Assembly (NCBI RefSeq): GCF_000265425.1
Contig: NC_018014.1
Coordinates: 4,340,001-4,404,000, forward strand
From: Terriglobus roseus DSM 18391
GTDB lineage: Bacteria > Acidobacteriota > Terriglobia > Terriglobales > Acidobacteriaceae
Reading direction: 5' to 3'
Length of the DNA stretch: 64,000 nucleotides
Part shown: piece after piece, positions 8,846 through 17,260 of the stretch
Position numbering within the stretch: position 1 is the stretch's first letter
Layout: every line of letters begins with the position of its first letter
The notes under the pieces: generated by a model
What the model was told of the DNA's origin: nothing
Databases searched by the model: none
What the model saw: only the letters and a program-made list of their open reading frames with translations
Program-made: the position numbers and the translations under genes

Positions 8846-9325
8846 ATGGATCGTGAACGGCTGGGACGAGTATTAGGCAGAGGGGCGCGATTAGCCGCTC
8901 GCACAGCGGTAGAAGCCGTGCAGGCTGCCACCGCCCCAGAACCAGCCGCAGCCGCCAAGCCACGCGCCTCCACGCCACAGCCGCGAACCACCACGCAACC
9001 CGACATCCTGCCGCCACAGCGCCGAACCGCGCCGCCCCCCACGAGCACCGTCACCCCCGCGCGAGCCATGCAGGCCGCCGCTGCCGCACGGGCAGGCATG
9101 GCCTCACCGCTCAAGACCGCCTCCAAAGCCTTGTGGCACGAACTCACCGGCAGCTTCTTCGCCCTGTTCGCAGCATCTTTCACCATCGCCATATGGCAGA
9201 CACGCGCGAACGCCACCAGCGCAGTACCCGCCGACCGCTACCGCTTCCTCGCCTTCTGCGCGCTAGCCCTGCTCTTCGCCTACTTCAGCGTCAGCAACTT
9301 CCTGCGGGCCAAGCGGCGCAACTAG
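8846..9325 (+). CDS. Hypothetical protein with Pro/Ala-rich linker and two C-terminal membrane helices
   Basis: 159 residues. An Arg/Ala-rich helical start (MDRERLGRVLGRGARLAART) leads to about 60 residues of Pro, Ala and Thr-rich disordered linker. The C-terminal segment LWHELTGSFFALFAASFTIA carries the first hydrophobic helix, and RYRFLAFCALALLFAYFSVS the second, ending in a basic FLRAKRRN. A soluble, probably flexible N-terminus is thus tethered to the membrane. No known domain. It is transcribed away from the small membrane protein at 8554 and converges with the secreted protein at 9337. Confidence 0.65.
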   Translation: MDRERLGRVLGRGARLAARTAVEAVQAATAPEPAAAAKPRASTPQPRTTTQPDILPPQRRTAPPPTSTVTPARAMQAAAAARAGMASPLKTASKALWHELTGSFFALFAASFTIAIWQTRANATSAVPADRYRFLAFCALALLFAYFSVSNFLRAKRRN

Positions 9326-9336
9326 CAAGCGCCAAA

Positions 9337-10059
9337 CTAGCGAATACGCTTCTTCTTTTTCGTAGAGTCCAGGTTCTGCCCGGCCGAAACCTCGTCCTTA
9401 GCCTTCGGCGCAGCACCATCGATGGTGAAGTCATACACAACCAGCGTCCCCGTGGTCGCCGACGTTCGCGGCACCGGTAGCAGCGCGTACTCCCCCGGCG
9501 TCAACGGCGACTTCGGCAGAATCCGCAACCACCCCTCCGGCAACGACTCAGCCGCAGTACACAGCACCGGCGGCACGCAGACCGTCGCACCATTCACCTC
9601 GGAGAACTTCGGCCGGGTCACCGTCCGTGTCCCGCCCTCCACCGTGATCGGCAGCAGAGCCCATCCCGTCGGAACGCCACGGCCAGAGTCGCCCGTATTC
9701 TCGGTGCGATCGCTCGTATGAACAAAGAACACCGGGGAAGCCGAGTGCAGCGGCGTCTTCGACGCTGTTCCCTCAATCGCCGTCCCGTTGATGGCCGCAT
9801 GGTGCACCGGCACCAGCACCTGCTTGCCCTCCACGGTATCCAGCACCCACGGCACGTTGCCATTCGGAATCCGCAGGCCCGGCGCGACAATCAGTTCGCC
9901 CTTCTGGACGCTGTAGCTGTCGGCACGCGCGGGAGGCGCCGTAATCGCACCGTTCGGCGGTGCCGCTGCAGGGTCCGCCGTCTGTGCCGAAAGCGCAGGA
10001 GCGCAGCACAGCGGAACGCTAAACATCAGCGCAAGCGCCAAAGGAGCAGGGAGTCGCAT
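9337..10059 (-). CDS. Secreted protein of unknown function
   Basis: 240 residues from the ATG at 10059, which begins a good signal peptide (MRLPAPLALALMFSVPLCC, cleavage after ALSAQ); another in-frame ATG lies at 10071. A Pro/Ala stretch is followed by a mostly beta mature domain with SYSVQKGELIVAPGLRIPNG, VPVHHAAINGTAIEG and LTPGEYALLPVPRTSATT. The end is Lys-rich (STKKKKRIR). The phrase LTPGEYAL is reminiscent of beta-sandwich surface proteins, but I recognise no family. The promoter must lie in the ~100 bases shared with the divergent gcvT. Confidence 0.65.
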   Translation of the reverse strand: MRLPAPLALALMFSVPLCCAPALSAQTADPAAAPPNGAITAPPARADSYSVQKGELIVAPGLRIPNGNVPWVLDTVEGKQVLVPVHHAAINGTAIEGTASKTPLHSASPVFFVHTSDRTENTGDSGRGVPTGWALLPITVEGGTRTVTRPKFSEVNGATVCVPPVLCTAAESLPEGWLRILPKSPLTPGEYALLPVPRTSATTGTLVVYDFTIDGAAPKAKDEVSAGQNLDSTKKKKRIR

Positions 10060-10163
10060 GGGCTTCAGCATACGCCTGCCGAACCGTGTCGCGGTACCAT
10101 CGAGAAAAGCCTTCGTCTGCAGCATGCCGAGGGATTAGACCGCACCGAAACCCCAGAGGATTC

Positions 10164-11321
10164 ATGACTGACACTGCCGCCCACCCGCTTCGCCGTACCG
10201 CCCTGTTCAACACCCACAAGTCCCTGAAGGCAAAAATGGTCGACTTTGGCGGATGGGAGATGCCGGTCGAATACAGCGGCCTGGTCGCCGAGCACAACGC
10301 CGTCCGCACCGCCGTCGGCGTCTTTGACGTCTCGCACATGGGCTGCATCCAGCTTCGCGGACCCGGCTCTCTCGACGCCGTCCAGAAGCTCCTCATGAAT
10401 GACGCCAGCAAGCTGCAGATCGGCCAGGCCCACTACAGCGCCATGCTCACGCCCGAAGGCACCTTCGTCGATGACGTCGTCCTGCACAAGCTCAGCGACA
10501 ACGACTACCTCATCGTCATCAACGCAGGCACCCGCGAAAAGGACATCCAGTGGGTCCGCAAGACCATTGGCGGCATGCCCTCCGTCCACATCAACGACTT
10601 CAGTGACATGTACACGCAGATCGCCATCCAGGGCCCGCGCGCCGCGGAGACACTGCAGAAGCTCACCGATACCGACCTCTCCACCATCAAGAACTACTGG
10701 TTCACCTGGGGCAAGGTCGCCGGCTACTACAACGTACTCATCGCACGCACAGGCTACACCGGCGAAGACGGCTTTGAGATCTACGTCCCCAGCGACGAAG
10801 CCACCAGCGCCGACGTCTGGCAGAAGGTCTTCGCAGCAGGCGAAGAGTTCGGCATCGTCCCCGCAGGCCTCGGCGCACGCAACACCCTGCGACTCGAAGC
10901 CAGCATGGCCCTCTACGGCCACGAGATCTCCGACGAGATCAACGTCTTCGAAGCAGGCCTCAACCGCTACTGCAAGCTCGACAAGGAATCGGACTTCGTC
11001 GGTAAGGCAGCACTGCTCGCCCTCTCCGCAACCGAACCCGCACGCAAGCTCGTCGGCCTCGAAATGGTCGATCGCGGCATCGCACGCGACGGCTACCTCG
11101 TCCGCACTCTGGAAGGCGAACAGATCGGCGTCGTCACCAGCGGCTCCCCATCCCCCACGCTCAAAAAGAATGTCGCCATGGCCTTCGTTCCACCCGCGGA
11201 AGCGACGCTGGACAACGAAGTCGCTATCGAAATCCGCGGCAACCTCGTAAAGGCAAAAGTAGTCCCAACACCCTTCTACAAGCGGGTCCGGAACAAACCG
11301 GCAGCAGCCCCAACCGCGTAG
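10164..11321 (+). CDS. gcvT: Glycine cleavage system T-protein (aminomethyltransferase)
   Basis: Transfers the one-carbon unit from aminomethyl-lipoyl-GcvH to tetrahydrofolate, releasing ammonia. 385 residues from ATG 10164 (AGAGG upstream). The N-terminal folate-binding domain has the usual LRRTALFNTHKSLKAKMVDF and GGWEMPVEYSG. Further on come VFDVSHMGCI, LHKLSDNDYLIVINAG, the TGYTGEDGFEIYVPS block, and LGARNTLRLEASMALYGHEI. The C-terminal barrel domain ends with VPTPFYKRVRNKP. The other gcv genes lie 7.6 kb downstream on the same strand rather than next to it. A hairpin with a long loop follows the stop. Confidence 0.95.
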   Translation: MTDTAAHPLRRTALFNTHKSLKAKMVDFGGWEMPVEYSGLVAEHNAVRTAVGVFDVSHMGCIQLRGPGSLDAVQKLLMNDASKLQIGQAHYSAMLTPEGTFVDDVVLHKLSDNDYLIVINAGTREKDIQWVRKTIGGMPSVHINDFSDMYTQIAIQGPRAAETLQKLTDTDLSTIKNYWFTWGKVAGYYNVLIARTGYTGEDGFEIYVPSDEATSADVWQKVFAAGEEFGIVPAGLGARNTLRLEASMALYGHEISDEINVFEAGLNRYCKLDKESDFVGKAALLALSATEPARKLVGLEMVDRGIARDGYLVRTLEGEQIGVVTSGSPSPTLKKNVAMAFVPPAEATLDNEVAIEIRGNLVKAKVVPTPFYKRVRNKPAAAPTA

Positions 11322-11339
11322 TTCGACATCAAAAAAAAG

Positions 11340-11388
11340 AAGTGCGGGAGGTGGGGTCGCTGCTATAGTGGCCGCACCTCCCGCACTT
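11340..11388 (+). terminator. Inverted repeat after gcvT
   Basis: 14-bp perfect arms AAGTGCGGGAGGTG / CACCTCCCGCACTT separated by 21 bases and followed by TT and a T-containing tail. Likely the gcvT terminator. TATAGT inside the loop could also be a -10 element for the next gene, but no -35 is evident. Confidence 0.6.
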
Positions 11389-11405
11389 TTGTCTCCAGGA
11401 GACAG

Positions 11406-13439
11406 ATGCCCGAACGTATCGGCCAACGGCACTTCCTGCTCGCGACGATTGTCCTGCTCTGCGTCGCCGTCCTCCACACCCTGTGGGCCACCAGCCTCGA
11501 CAGCTTCACCATTGATGAGCCGTATCACATCACCGCAGGCGCAACCTACCTGCGATGGGGCGACTACCGCATCAATCCCGAGCACCCTCCACTGGTCAAG
11601 CTGATCGTCGCTCTGGCAGAGCCAGAGTCAGTGCTGCACGTGGCCGCGTTCACCCCTCTGAACGATAAGTACCAGGAGCGTGTCTACACGCAGACCGCCG
11701 TCTACACCGCCAGCGACTATCACCGCGTGCAACGCCACGCGCGCTTCGCGATGGTCGCCCTTCACACCATCCTGCTGGGCCTGCTCACACTGCTGCTGCG
11801 TCGCGTCTTCTCGCCAGCCATCGCACTTGCAACACTGCTCTTCCTCGCGCTCGACCCTACCGTCAGCGCCCACATGCCCGTCGTGATGACCGATCTTCCG
11901 ACCGCCCTGCTGGGCACCATCTGCTGCTGCCTTGCCGTACTTGCGCTGCGCTGCCGCCGATGGCTGGACTGGCTGCTGCTCGGCCTCGGCATCGGGTTGT
12001 TGCTGGGCACAAAGCACTCCGCCCCGCTCATCGTCCTGCCCCTGGTCATTGGCTGTGTGGCTGTCCTGCTGTGGCAGACATTCCAGCGTCACCGTCCCGA
12101 CGGCACCCGGCAGTTCGCGCGTCTCGCCGTGGCCTCTCTCCTGGCGATGACGGTCCTATGGAGCCTCTACGGATTCCGCTTCCACGAAAGCAGGCAGCGT
12201 GACCCGAACGGCAGCCCCGTCGAAACCTTCAATCGTCCACTCGATGCGAAGATCCAGGACCTGCATTCGCCCGCTCTGCGCGGCGCGTTGATCGCGGCCA
12301 ACCGACTGCATCTGGTGCCGCGCGCCTACCTGTGGGGTCTCGCCGACACACTGCGTGCCGGCGTCGAAGGCCGCCCCATGCTCGTGCGCGCCTTCGGACG
12401 CGACTACATCGACAAGGCGCCATGGTGGATTCCCTTCGCCGACCTCATCGTGAAGGTGCCGCTACCCTTTCTCGCGCTGGCACTCGCGGGCATCGTGCTC
12501 TACGCAACCCGCAGAATCCCCGGCGACATCGCGCGGCCGCTCTCCGTCTTCTTCGCCATGCTCATCTTCTTCATGACCTTCATTGCGAAGAACGGCATCT
12601 TCTACGCGGGCCTGCGTCACTGGCTCTTCGCAGTTCCCCTGCTCGCCATCTTTGCCGCATGCACCGTCATGCTCTGCCTGCAGCAACGAAGCCTCTGGCT
12701 GCGCGCCGTACCGCTCGCCGCGCTCGTACTCATCGCGGTGCCGACCCTGCCGCAACGGCGCATCTGGGAATATCACAACATCCTCGCGGGCGGCAGCGGC
12801 AACGCCTGGCGCTACTTCGACAACGAGAGCATCGACCTCGGCCAGCGCAGCGATGAGATCGCTGCCTTCTACAAAACCACCATGGCGCCCACCGATCCGC
12901 TCTACGGCTACTGGACCGTCCGTGAACAGATGAAAGCCCAGGGCATCCACGAGTGGGAGCCCACACCGGAGCAGGTCGCCGATGGCTACGTCACAGGATG
13001 GTTCGTCAACCGCGCGCCATGGCTTCCCGAGCAGAACTGGAAACACATCGAGATCTTCCGCAACGTGACACCAACAGCGCGCGTCGGCAACGTCTTCTTC
13101 TACAAAGGACGCTTCTACCTTCCCTTCGTAGCCGGCGGCGTGATCAATCGCCAGGCCTTTCGTCTCCTCCAGGAAAAAGACGGGGACCGCGCCAGGGCCG
13201 AAGCCTACTTCAAGCGCGGTGTACAACTGGATACCGAGGCCACCGGTGCCTTCATCGAACTCGGCAACTTCGCCCTGCTGCGAAAAGATAAAGACGGCGC
13301 ACTAGCCCAGTACCGGGCAGCCGTGAATGCCGAAAAAGAAAGCGAAACCGTCCGCCAGGCAATCCGCGACCACATCAGAACAGTTGAAGCTCACTCCATC
13401 GGCGAAGTAGCCCCCATGCGCCGCCCCAATATGGAGTGA
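11406..13439 (+). CDS. GT39/ArnT-type membrane glycosyltransferase with C-terminal TPR
   Basis: 677 residues, start set by AGGAG at -10. The N-terminal ~450 residues hold many transmembrane helices of the GT-C fold. The first loop carries the catalytic acidic pair in FTIDEPYHITAG and the following INPEHPPLVK, hallmarks of PMT/ArnT-like enzymes that move a sugar from a polyprenyl-phosphate donor to lipid or protein on the outer face of the inner membrane. A soluble periplasmic region follows, and residues ~575-660 form a TPR-like pair (RARAEAYFKRGVQLDTEATG, GALAQYRAAVNAEKES). Acceptor is unknown; the TPR might recruit a protein partner. Confidence 0.85.
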   Translation: MPERIGQRHFLLATIVLLCVAVLHTLWATSLDSFTIDEPYHITAGATYLRWGDYRINPEHPPLVKLIVALAEPESVLHVAAFTPLNDKYQERVYTQTAVYTASDYHRVQRHARFAMVALHTILLGLLTLLLRRVFSPAIALATLLFLALDPTVSAHMPVVMTDLPTALLGTICCCLAVLALRCRRWLDWLLLGLGIGLLLGTKHSAPLIVLPLVIGCVAVLLWQTFQRHRPDGTRQFARLAVASLLAMTVLWSLYGFRFHESRQRDPNGSPVETFNRPLDAKIQDLHSPALRGALIAANRLHLVPRAYLWGLADTLRAGVEGRPMLVRAFGRDYIDKAPWWIPFADLIVKVPLPFLALALAGIVLYATRRIPGDIARPLSVFFAMLIFFMTFIAKNGIFYAGLRHWLFAVPLLAIFAACTVMLCLQQRSLWLRAVPLAALVLIAVPTLPQRRIWEYHNILAGGSGNAWRYFDNESIDLGQRSDEIAAFYKTTMAPTDPLYGYWTVREQMKAQGIHEWEPTPEQVADGYVTGWFVNRAPWLPEQNWKHIEIFRNVTPTARVGNVFFYKGRFYLPFVAGGVINRQAFRLLQEKDGDRARAEAYFKRGVQLDTEATGAFIELGNFALLRKDKDGALAQYRAAVNAEKESETVRQAIRDHIRTVEAHSIGEVAPMRRPNME

Positions 13440-13454
13440 TAGATCCCACCTTGC

Positions 13455-15008
13455 TCAGAGCATGGAATGGGTTGCAACGGAATCGGCAGCGATCGGGTAC
13501 TTCCGCAGTCTCCGCGCGCTGCTGCGCTCCTGGTCCGGTAGGAAGAACGTCGCGTCTTCGCGCGAGACTTCGACGAGATTGCGGCCCTGAGACTTCGCCC
13601 GATAGAGCGCCTCATCCGCCAGCTGGAGCAGCGCCGGCAACGCAACCGTTCCGCTCGAGGCAGCAACTCCAATGCTGACCGTCGATGTCTGGCTCCCCTG
13701 CTGTACACTCGCCGTCTCCAGCTCCAACCGGACCCGCTGCGCAATCTCCTCCGCTTGCTGTGCGCTCGTCCCCGGCAGCAGCACCACAAATTCGTCGCCG
13801 CCAAGGCGCGCGCAGACGCAGTCTTCGAAGATCTCGGTCTCCTGCATCAGCGTGTCCGCGATCCGTGTCAGCAGATCGTCCCCCACGTGGTGCCCGAAGG
13901 TGTCGTTGATCAACTTAAATTGATCCGTATCCACCAATAGGAGCGCCTGCGGGATCTTCCGCACCAGCAGCCTGGCCGCCCTCTCTTCCAGCCAGCGCCG
14001 ATTGCCAATGCCAGTCAGAGCATCGCGGCTCGCCAGCTCCTGCAGATGCCCCGCGCGACGCAACAATGCCTGCTGCTCTGCCAACATGCGCTGATAGAGA
14101 AGGTGCGTGCGCGCGATAAACAGAATCACGGCCAGCAACATGGCAGAGCCCGCCACGAACGGATGGTCTCGAAAGACGTACAGCGCCAGCGCAATCACAC
14201 CCAGCAGAGTCATGGAGGGCAGCAGGTTCTGCACGAACACGGGAGGTGTCCGCAACGGCCGGTGCAGCGGTCGCACCAGCGGACGAAAGACCACCATCAG
14301 GACGAACGTGAGCTGCGGAACACCGAACAGCAAATCAAACGGAAGCTCGTGAGGAACGGAAAGCCACGTGTAATTCACCATGCTGTTGAAGAACAACAAC
14401 ACAACCCGCGCCAGCAGGTACATCCTCGCAACGTTCGTGAACGTTCGCTCGCCTGCCGTCGTCGCGGCAAGGTGTGAAGCCTGCGCAACAAACAAGAGAA
14501 AGACAGCAACCACAAAGCTCATCTGCAGGTAGTGGCCGGTAAAAGCGGAGGCACGTGGCGAGAAAACGGTCAGGAAGTGCAAGCCACACAGGATCGCGGT
14601 AAGACCCACATCCAGGCCACGCTTCATGGGCCGCACCTGCCGCCCCATAACCGCAAAAGCCACCAGGCAAAGCATCGTCGCAAGGGCTGTCGTTATACTC
14701 ACGACCCTGGCGGTCGCCATCGCCGCCGGCCATCCAGTCCAGACACGCAGCGCAGGAAGCAGAACCCCGAGACTGCGCAGGGAGAACTGCGCGCCGAACA
14801 GCGCCCACTGTACGCGAGGCAGCGACGTCCTGCCCCCGGCGAGCCGCAGGCAGACCACGGCTGTCGCCGCATCCAATACCGCAACATAGGGGAACATCAT
14901 CTGCCGCGGGTCGTGCGGAGCAAACACGGGAAGCAGCAGAGGAAAGCATGCAATCAGCGTCGCTCCGGCCAAACTCATCAGCCGTAAACGACGCGGCACT
15001 TCAGACAT
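13455..15008 (-). CDS. Membrane diguanylate cyclase (GGDEF)
   Basis: 517 residues. Start ATG 15008 overlaps the stop of the MarR gene by 8 bases (ATGTCTGA), suggesting translational coupling. The N-terminal ~310 residues contain about eight hydrophobic helices, probably a membrane sensor. The C-terminal GGDEF domain begins at ASRDALTGIGNRRWLEERAA and carries an intact active site, ARLGGDEFVVLLPG, so it should make c-di-GMP from two GTP. The product-inhibition I-site (RxxD five residues before GGDEF) is absent: FEDC stands there. No EAL or HD-GYP domain is attached. It is the last gene of the mhq-like operon. Confidence 0.9.
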   Translation of the reverse strand: MSEVPRRLRLMSLAGATLIACFPLLLPVFAPHDPRQMMFPYVAVLDAATAVVCLRLAGGRTSLPRVQWALFGAQFSLRSLGVLLPALRVWTGWPAAMATARVVSITTALATMLCLVAFAVMGRQVRPMKRGLDVGLTAILCGLHFLTVFSPRASAFTGHYLQMSFVVAVFLLFVAQASHLAATTAGERTFTNVARMYLLARVVLLFFNSMVNYTWLSVPHELPFDLLFGVPQLTFVLMVVFRPLVRPLHRPLRTPPVFVQNLLPSMTLLGVIALALYVFRDHPFVAGSAMLLAVILFIARTHLLYQRMLAEQQALLRRAGHLQELASRDALTGIGNRRWLEERAARLLVRKIPQALLLVDTDQFKLINDTFGHHVGDDLLTRIADTLMQETEIFEDCVCARLGGDEFVVLLPGTSAQQAEEIAQRVRLELETASVQQGSQTSTVSIGVAASSGTVALPALLQLADEALYRAKSQGRNLVEVSREDATFFLPDQERSSARRLRKYPIAADSVATHSML

Positions 15009-15477
15009 TGCCAGTTCGTGCCTTGGCAGCCAGCCCAATCGTCTTCAGTGCAGTCCGGACGCTCTCGCGATGATTGGTGCAGACATCGGCCATCACAGCC
15101 TCGAGATCCAGCTCATGCTGCGCAAAGATCTTGCGAATCACGCGGCGGCCTTCCTTGGTCAGGTCCACCGTCCGCACGCGACGGTCCGTAGCGTCGCTGC
15201 AACGCGACACATAGCCAAGCTTCTGCAGCCGGTCCACCGCAGCCGTCATGGAAGGATTCGCCAGCAGAACCTTCTCGCCAAGCTGCGACATGTTCATGGA
15301 GCCCTTGTGCAACAGGGCCTCCATGATCATGAAGTCGCTCAATCCAATCCCCATTGCGGAGACAGTGCTCTCGATGTACGCCTCCATCGAACGATAGGCC
15401 TTCATCAGCACCAGCCAAAGGCTCGCGGCAGAGGTGAAGGTTTGTTCGTTCGGGGCTGATTCAATCACGGTGCTCAT
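15001..15477 (-). CDS. MarR-family transcriptional regulator
   Basis: 158 residues from ATG 15477, chosen because GGAAG lies 8 bases upstream; an ATG at 15492 has no properly spaced site. Winged-helix layout: dimerisation helix (LWLVLMKAYRSMEAYIES), then LSDFMIMEALLHKG, the recognition helix around MSQLGEKVLLANPSMTAAVD, and the wing (CSDATDRRVRTVDLTKEGRR). No Cys is placed as in the OhrR redox sensors, but one sits in CSDATD and another in CTNH. Next to a ring-cleaving dioxygenase and a carboxylesterase, it resembles MhqR, which represses quinone-detoxifying genes in Bacillus. Likely autoregulates this operon. Confidence 0.9.
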   Translation of the reverse strand: MSTVIESAPNEQTFTSAASLWLVLMKAYRSMEAYIESTVSAMGIGLSDFMIMEALLHKGSMNMSQLGEKVLLANPSMTAAVDRLQKLGYVSRCSDATDRRVRTVDLTKEGRRVIRKIFAQHELDLEAVMADVCTNHRESVRTALKTIGLAAKARTGNV

Positions 15478-15498
15478 AGGTTCTGCTTCCATCTTCCG

Positions 15499-16152
15499 CT
15501 ACTTCGACGCATTCGGCGAGAACGCTTTTTCCAGAAGCCTGCGCGCATGTGTGACCTCGTCCTGGCTGACGGTATGTTGCCGTCCTGCATAGCGAATCGC
15601 AGTGACGTCCGCGCCCATCGCCTTCAACTGCGCCGCAGACTCCTCCACACGCGACCACGGCACATGCGGATCAGGATCGCCACTCAGCAGCAGCGCCGGC
15701 GTTCCATGCAGTTCGCCGGCATGCTGCAGATCGCTCCCCGGCGGCCCAATCAGCCCGCCCGTAAACGCAATCAATCCCGCATACCGGGCAGGATGCGATG
15801 CAACGAACTCCGTCGAAAGGCAGGCGCCCTGCGAGAAGCCACTGATCACAATCCGCTCCGTCGGAATGCCACCCGCCACCAGCCCATCCACCACGCGCTG
15901 GATCTTCTCCAACGCCGACGTCAGATAAGGCTCGTTCGACTCACGAGCCGCCAGGAACGACTGCGGATACCACGTACGCCCCGCCGCCTCCGGTGCAACA
16001 AAGGCAAGTCCCAACCCTCCGAAAGCATTGGCCAGCCCAAGAATGTCCTGCGCCGAACCACCCCGTCCATGCAACAGCACGACGGCGCCGGCAGCCTCCG
16101 CCACCGGCTCTCCTGCCGTAAGAACTGCGCTCAGATCATGCGGTCCGCTCAT
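15499..16152 (-). CDS. Carboxylesterase/phospholipase-type alpha/beta hydrolase (MhqD-like)
   Basis: 217-residue cytoplasmic hydrolase. The oxyanion-side motif is VVLLHGRGGSAQD (~24-36), the nucleophile elbow GFSQGACLS with Ser107, then SGDPDPHVPWSRV providing Asp161, and RQHTVSQDE providing His193. Closest named relatives are the esterases of quinone-detox operons (MhqD, YodD). The ATG at 16152 overlaps the stop of the dioxygenase gene (ATGA, 16149), so the two are probably translated together. It likely acts on products of the dioxygenase or on quinone-thiol adduct breakdown products; the actual substrate is not known. Confidence 0.88.
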   Translation of the reverse strand: MSGPHDLSAVLTAGEPVAEAAGAVVLLHGRGGSAQDILGLANAFGGLGLAFVAPEAAGRTWYPQSFLAARESNEPYLTSALEKIQRVVDGLVAGGIPTERIVISGFSQGACLSTEFVASHPARYAGLIAFTGGLIGPPGSDLQHAGELHGTPALLLSGDPDPHVPWSRVEESAAQLKAMGADVTAIRYAGRQHTVSQDEVTHARRLLEKAFSPNASK

Positions 16153-17120
16153 GCCGTCACCTTCGCCTTCGTTAGCGTCACCGGAATCAACCGCTGCTCA
16201 ATCGAAGCTCGCTGCGGCTCGAACCAGGGCGGAATCCGTAGTGCCTCACCCAGCGTCTCAATCGGCTCATCGATCGCAAACCCCGGAGCATCCGTCGCCA
16301 TCTCGAATAACACACCACCCGGCTCACGGAAGTAGATCGAGTGGAAGTACTCACGATCCTGCACCGTCGTCACCGACAACGTCTTTGCAATCTCCTCGCG
16401 CCATGCCAACTGCGTATCGTCCGTCGGCGTCCGAAACGCGATGTGATGCACCGATCCCGCGCCGCTCCGTCCATACCCCGCATCCGCCTTCACAACGATG
16501 TCGATCGCATTGCCAACACGGTTGCCAGCCGGCGAAGCAAATCGCAGCCGATTCCCTTCCTCCGCCGTCTTCGAGAAGCCCATCATCGCCAGCGTTGCTT
16601 CAGTCGCCACAGCATCGCGCTGCAGCATCGTCACACCAAAGAAGCCGCGGATACTGTGCTCCACCGGCACATCGCTATAACGCGGAGCATTCGTCGCCGC
16701 CACGGCATCGCCATGTCCCACAATCTCAAGCTTCATGCCATCGGGATCAGCAAAGGTCAGCACATCCTCACCGCCATCGTTGGCAGCAAAGCGAACGCCC
16801 GTGTGCTCCACCAGCACGCCCTGCGCGGTCAACCGCTCTTCCCAATAGGCAATCGAAGTCTTCGGCACCGAGAACGCCGTATGCGTCACCTCACCGGCAC
16901 CCGCCAGCCCACGCCGAGCCCCAGGCCACGGAAAGAACGTCAGGATCGTCCCGGGCGAACCAGCATCATCGCCAAAGTAAAAGTGATACGTGCCCGGATC
17001 GTCAAAGTTAACGGTCTTCTTGACCAGCCGCAGCCCCAGAACCTGTGTATAGAAATCAAGGTTCGCCTGCGGATTGGAAGCAATCGCGGTCACATGGTGC
17101 AGTCCAGTAATGGGTGTCAT
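16149..17120 (-). CDS. Ring-cleaving dioxygenase, VOC family (MhqO/MhqA-like)
   Basis: 323 residues with two glyoxalase/bleomycin-resistance (VOC) modules. Likely metal ligands are His8/9 (GLHHVTAIA), His225/226 (GSVHHIAFRTP) and Glu273 (PGGVLFEMATD), the 2-His-1-Glu set of extradiol-type enzymes. The sequence RLVKKTVNFDDPGTYHFYFG is characteristic of the MhqO/MhqA/LinE-like group that opens hydroquinone rings. GGAGGG precedes the ATG by 8 bases. It is first in a minus-strand operon followed by esterase, MarR and GGDEF genes with overlapping or near-abutting ends. A divergent promoter region of about 140 bases separates it from the multihaem cytochrome. Confidence 0.9.
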   Translation of the reverse strand: MTPITGLHHVTAIASNPQANLDFYTQVLGLRLVKKTVNFDDPGTYHFYFGDDAGSPGTILTFFPWPGARRGLAGAGEVTHTAFSVPKTSIAYWEERLTAQGVLVEHTGVRFAANDGGEDVLTFADPDGMKLEIVGHGDAVAATNAPRYSDVPVEHSIRGFFGVTMLQRDAVATEATLAMMGFSKTAEEGNRLRFASPAGNRVGNAIDIVVKADAGYGRSGAGSVHHIAFRTPTDDTQLAWREEIAKTLSVTTVQDREYFHSIYFREPGGVLFEMATDAPGFAIDEPIETLGEALRIPPWFEPQRASIEQRLIPVTLTKAKVTA

Positions 17121-17260
17121 GGTTCTTACCCTCCGCAGCTATTGATTCGATATCGAAGTAAAAGATTCATCCCCGCAGAACGACAGTTCTGTCACAACCG
17201 CAACTGTGTCGGCTATGCTTCACCAATCAGTCGCTTCACGTGGCATAGGAGAGGCATTGG

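Noticed and set aside
11364..11369. TATAGT as a promoter -10 for the GT39 gene
   Set aside because: No matching -35 at the right distance, and it lies in the loop of the gcvT terminator hairpin; kept only as a remark.
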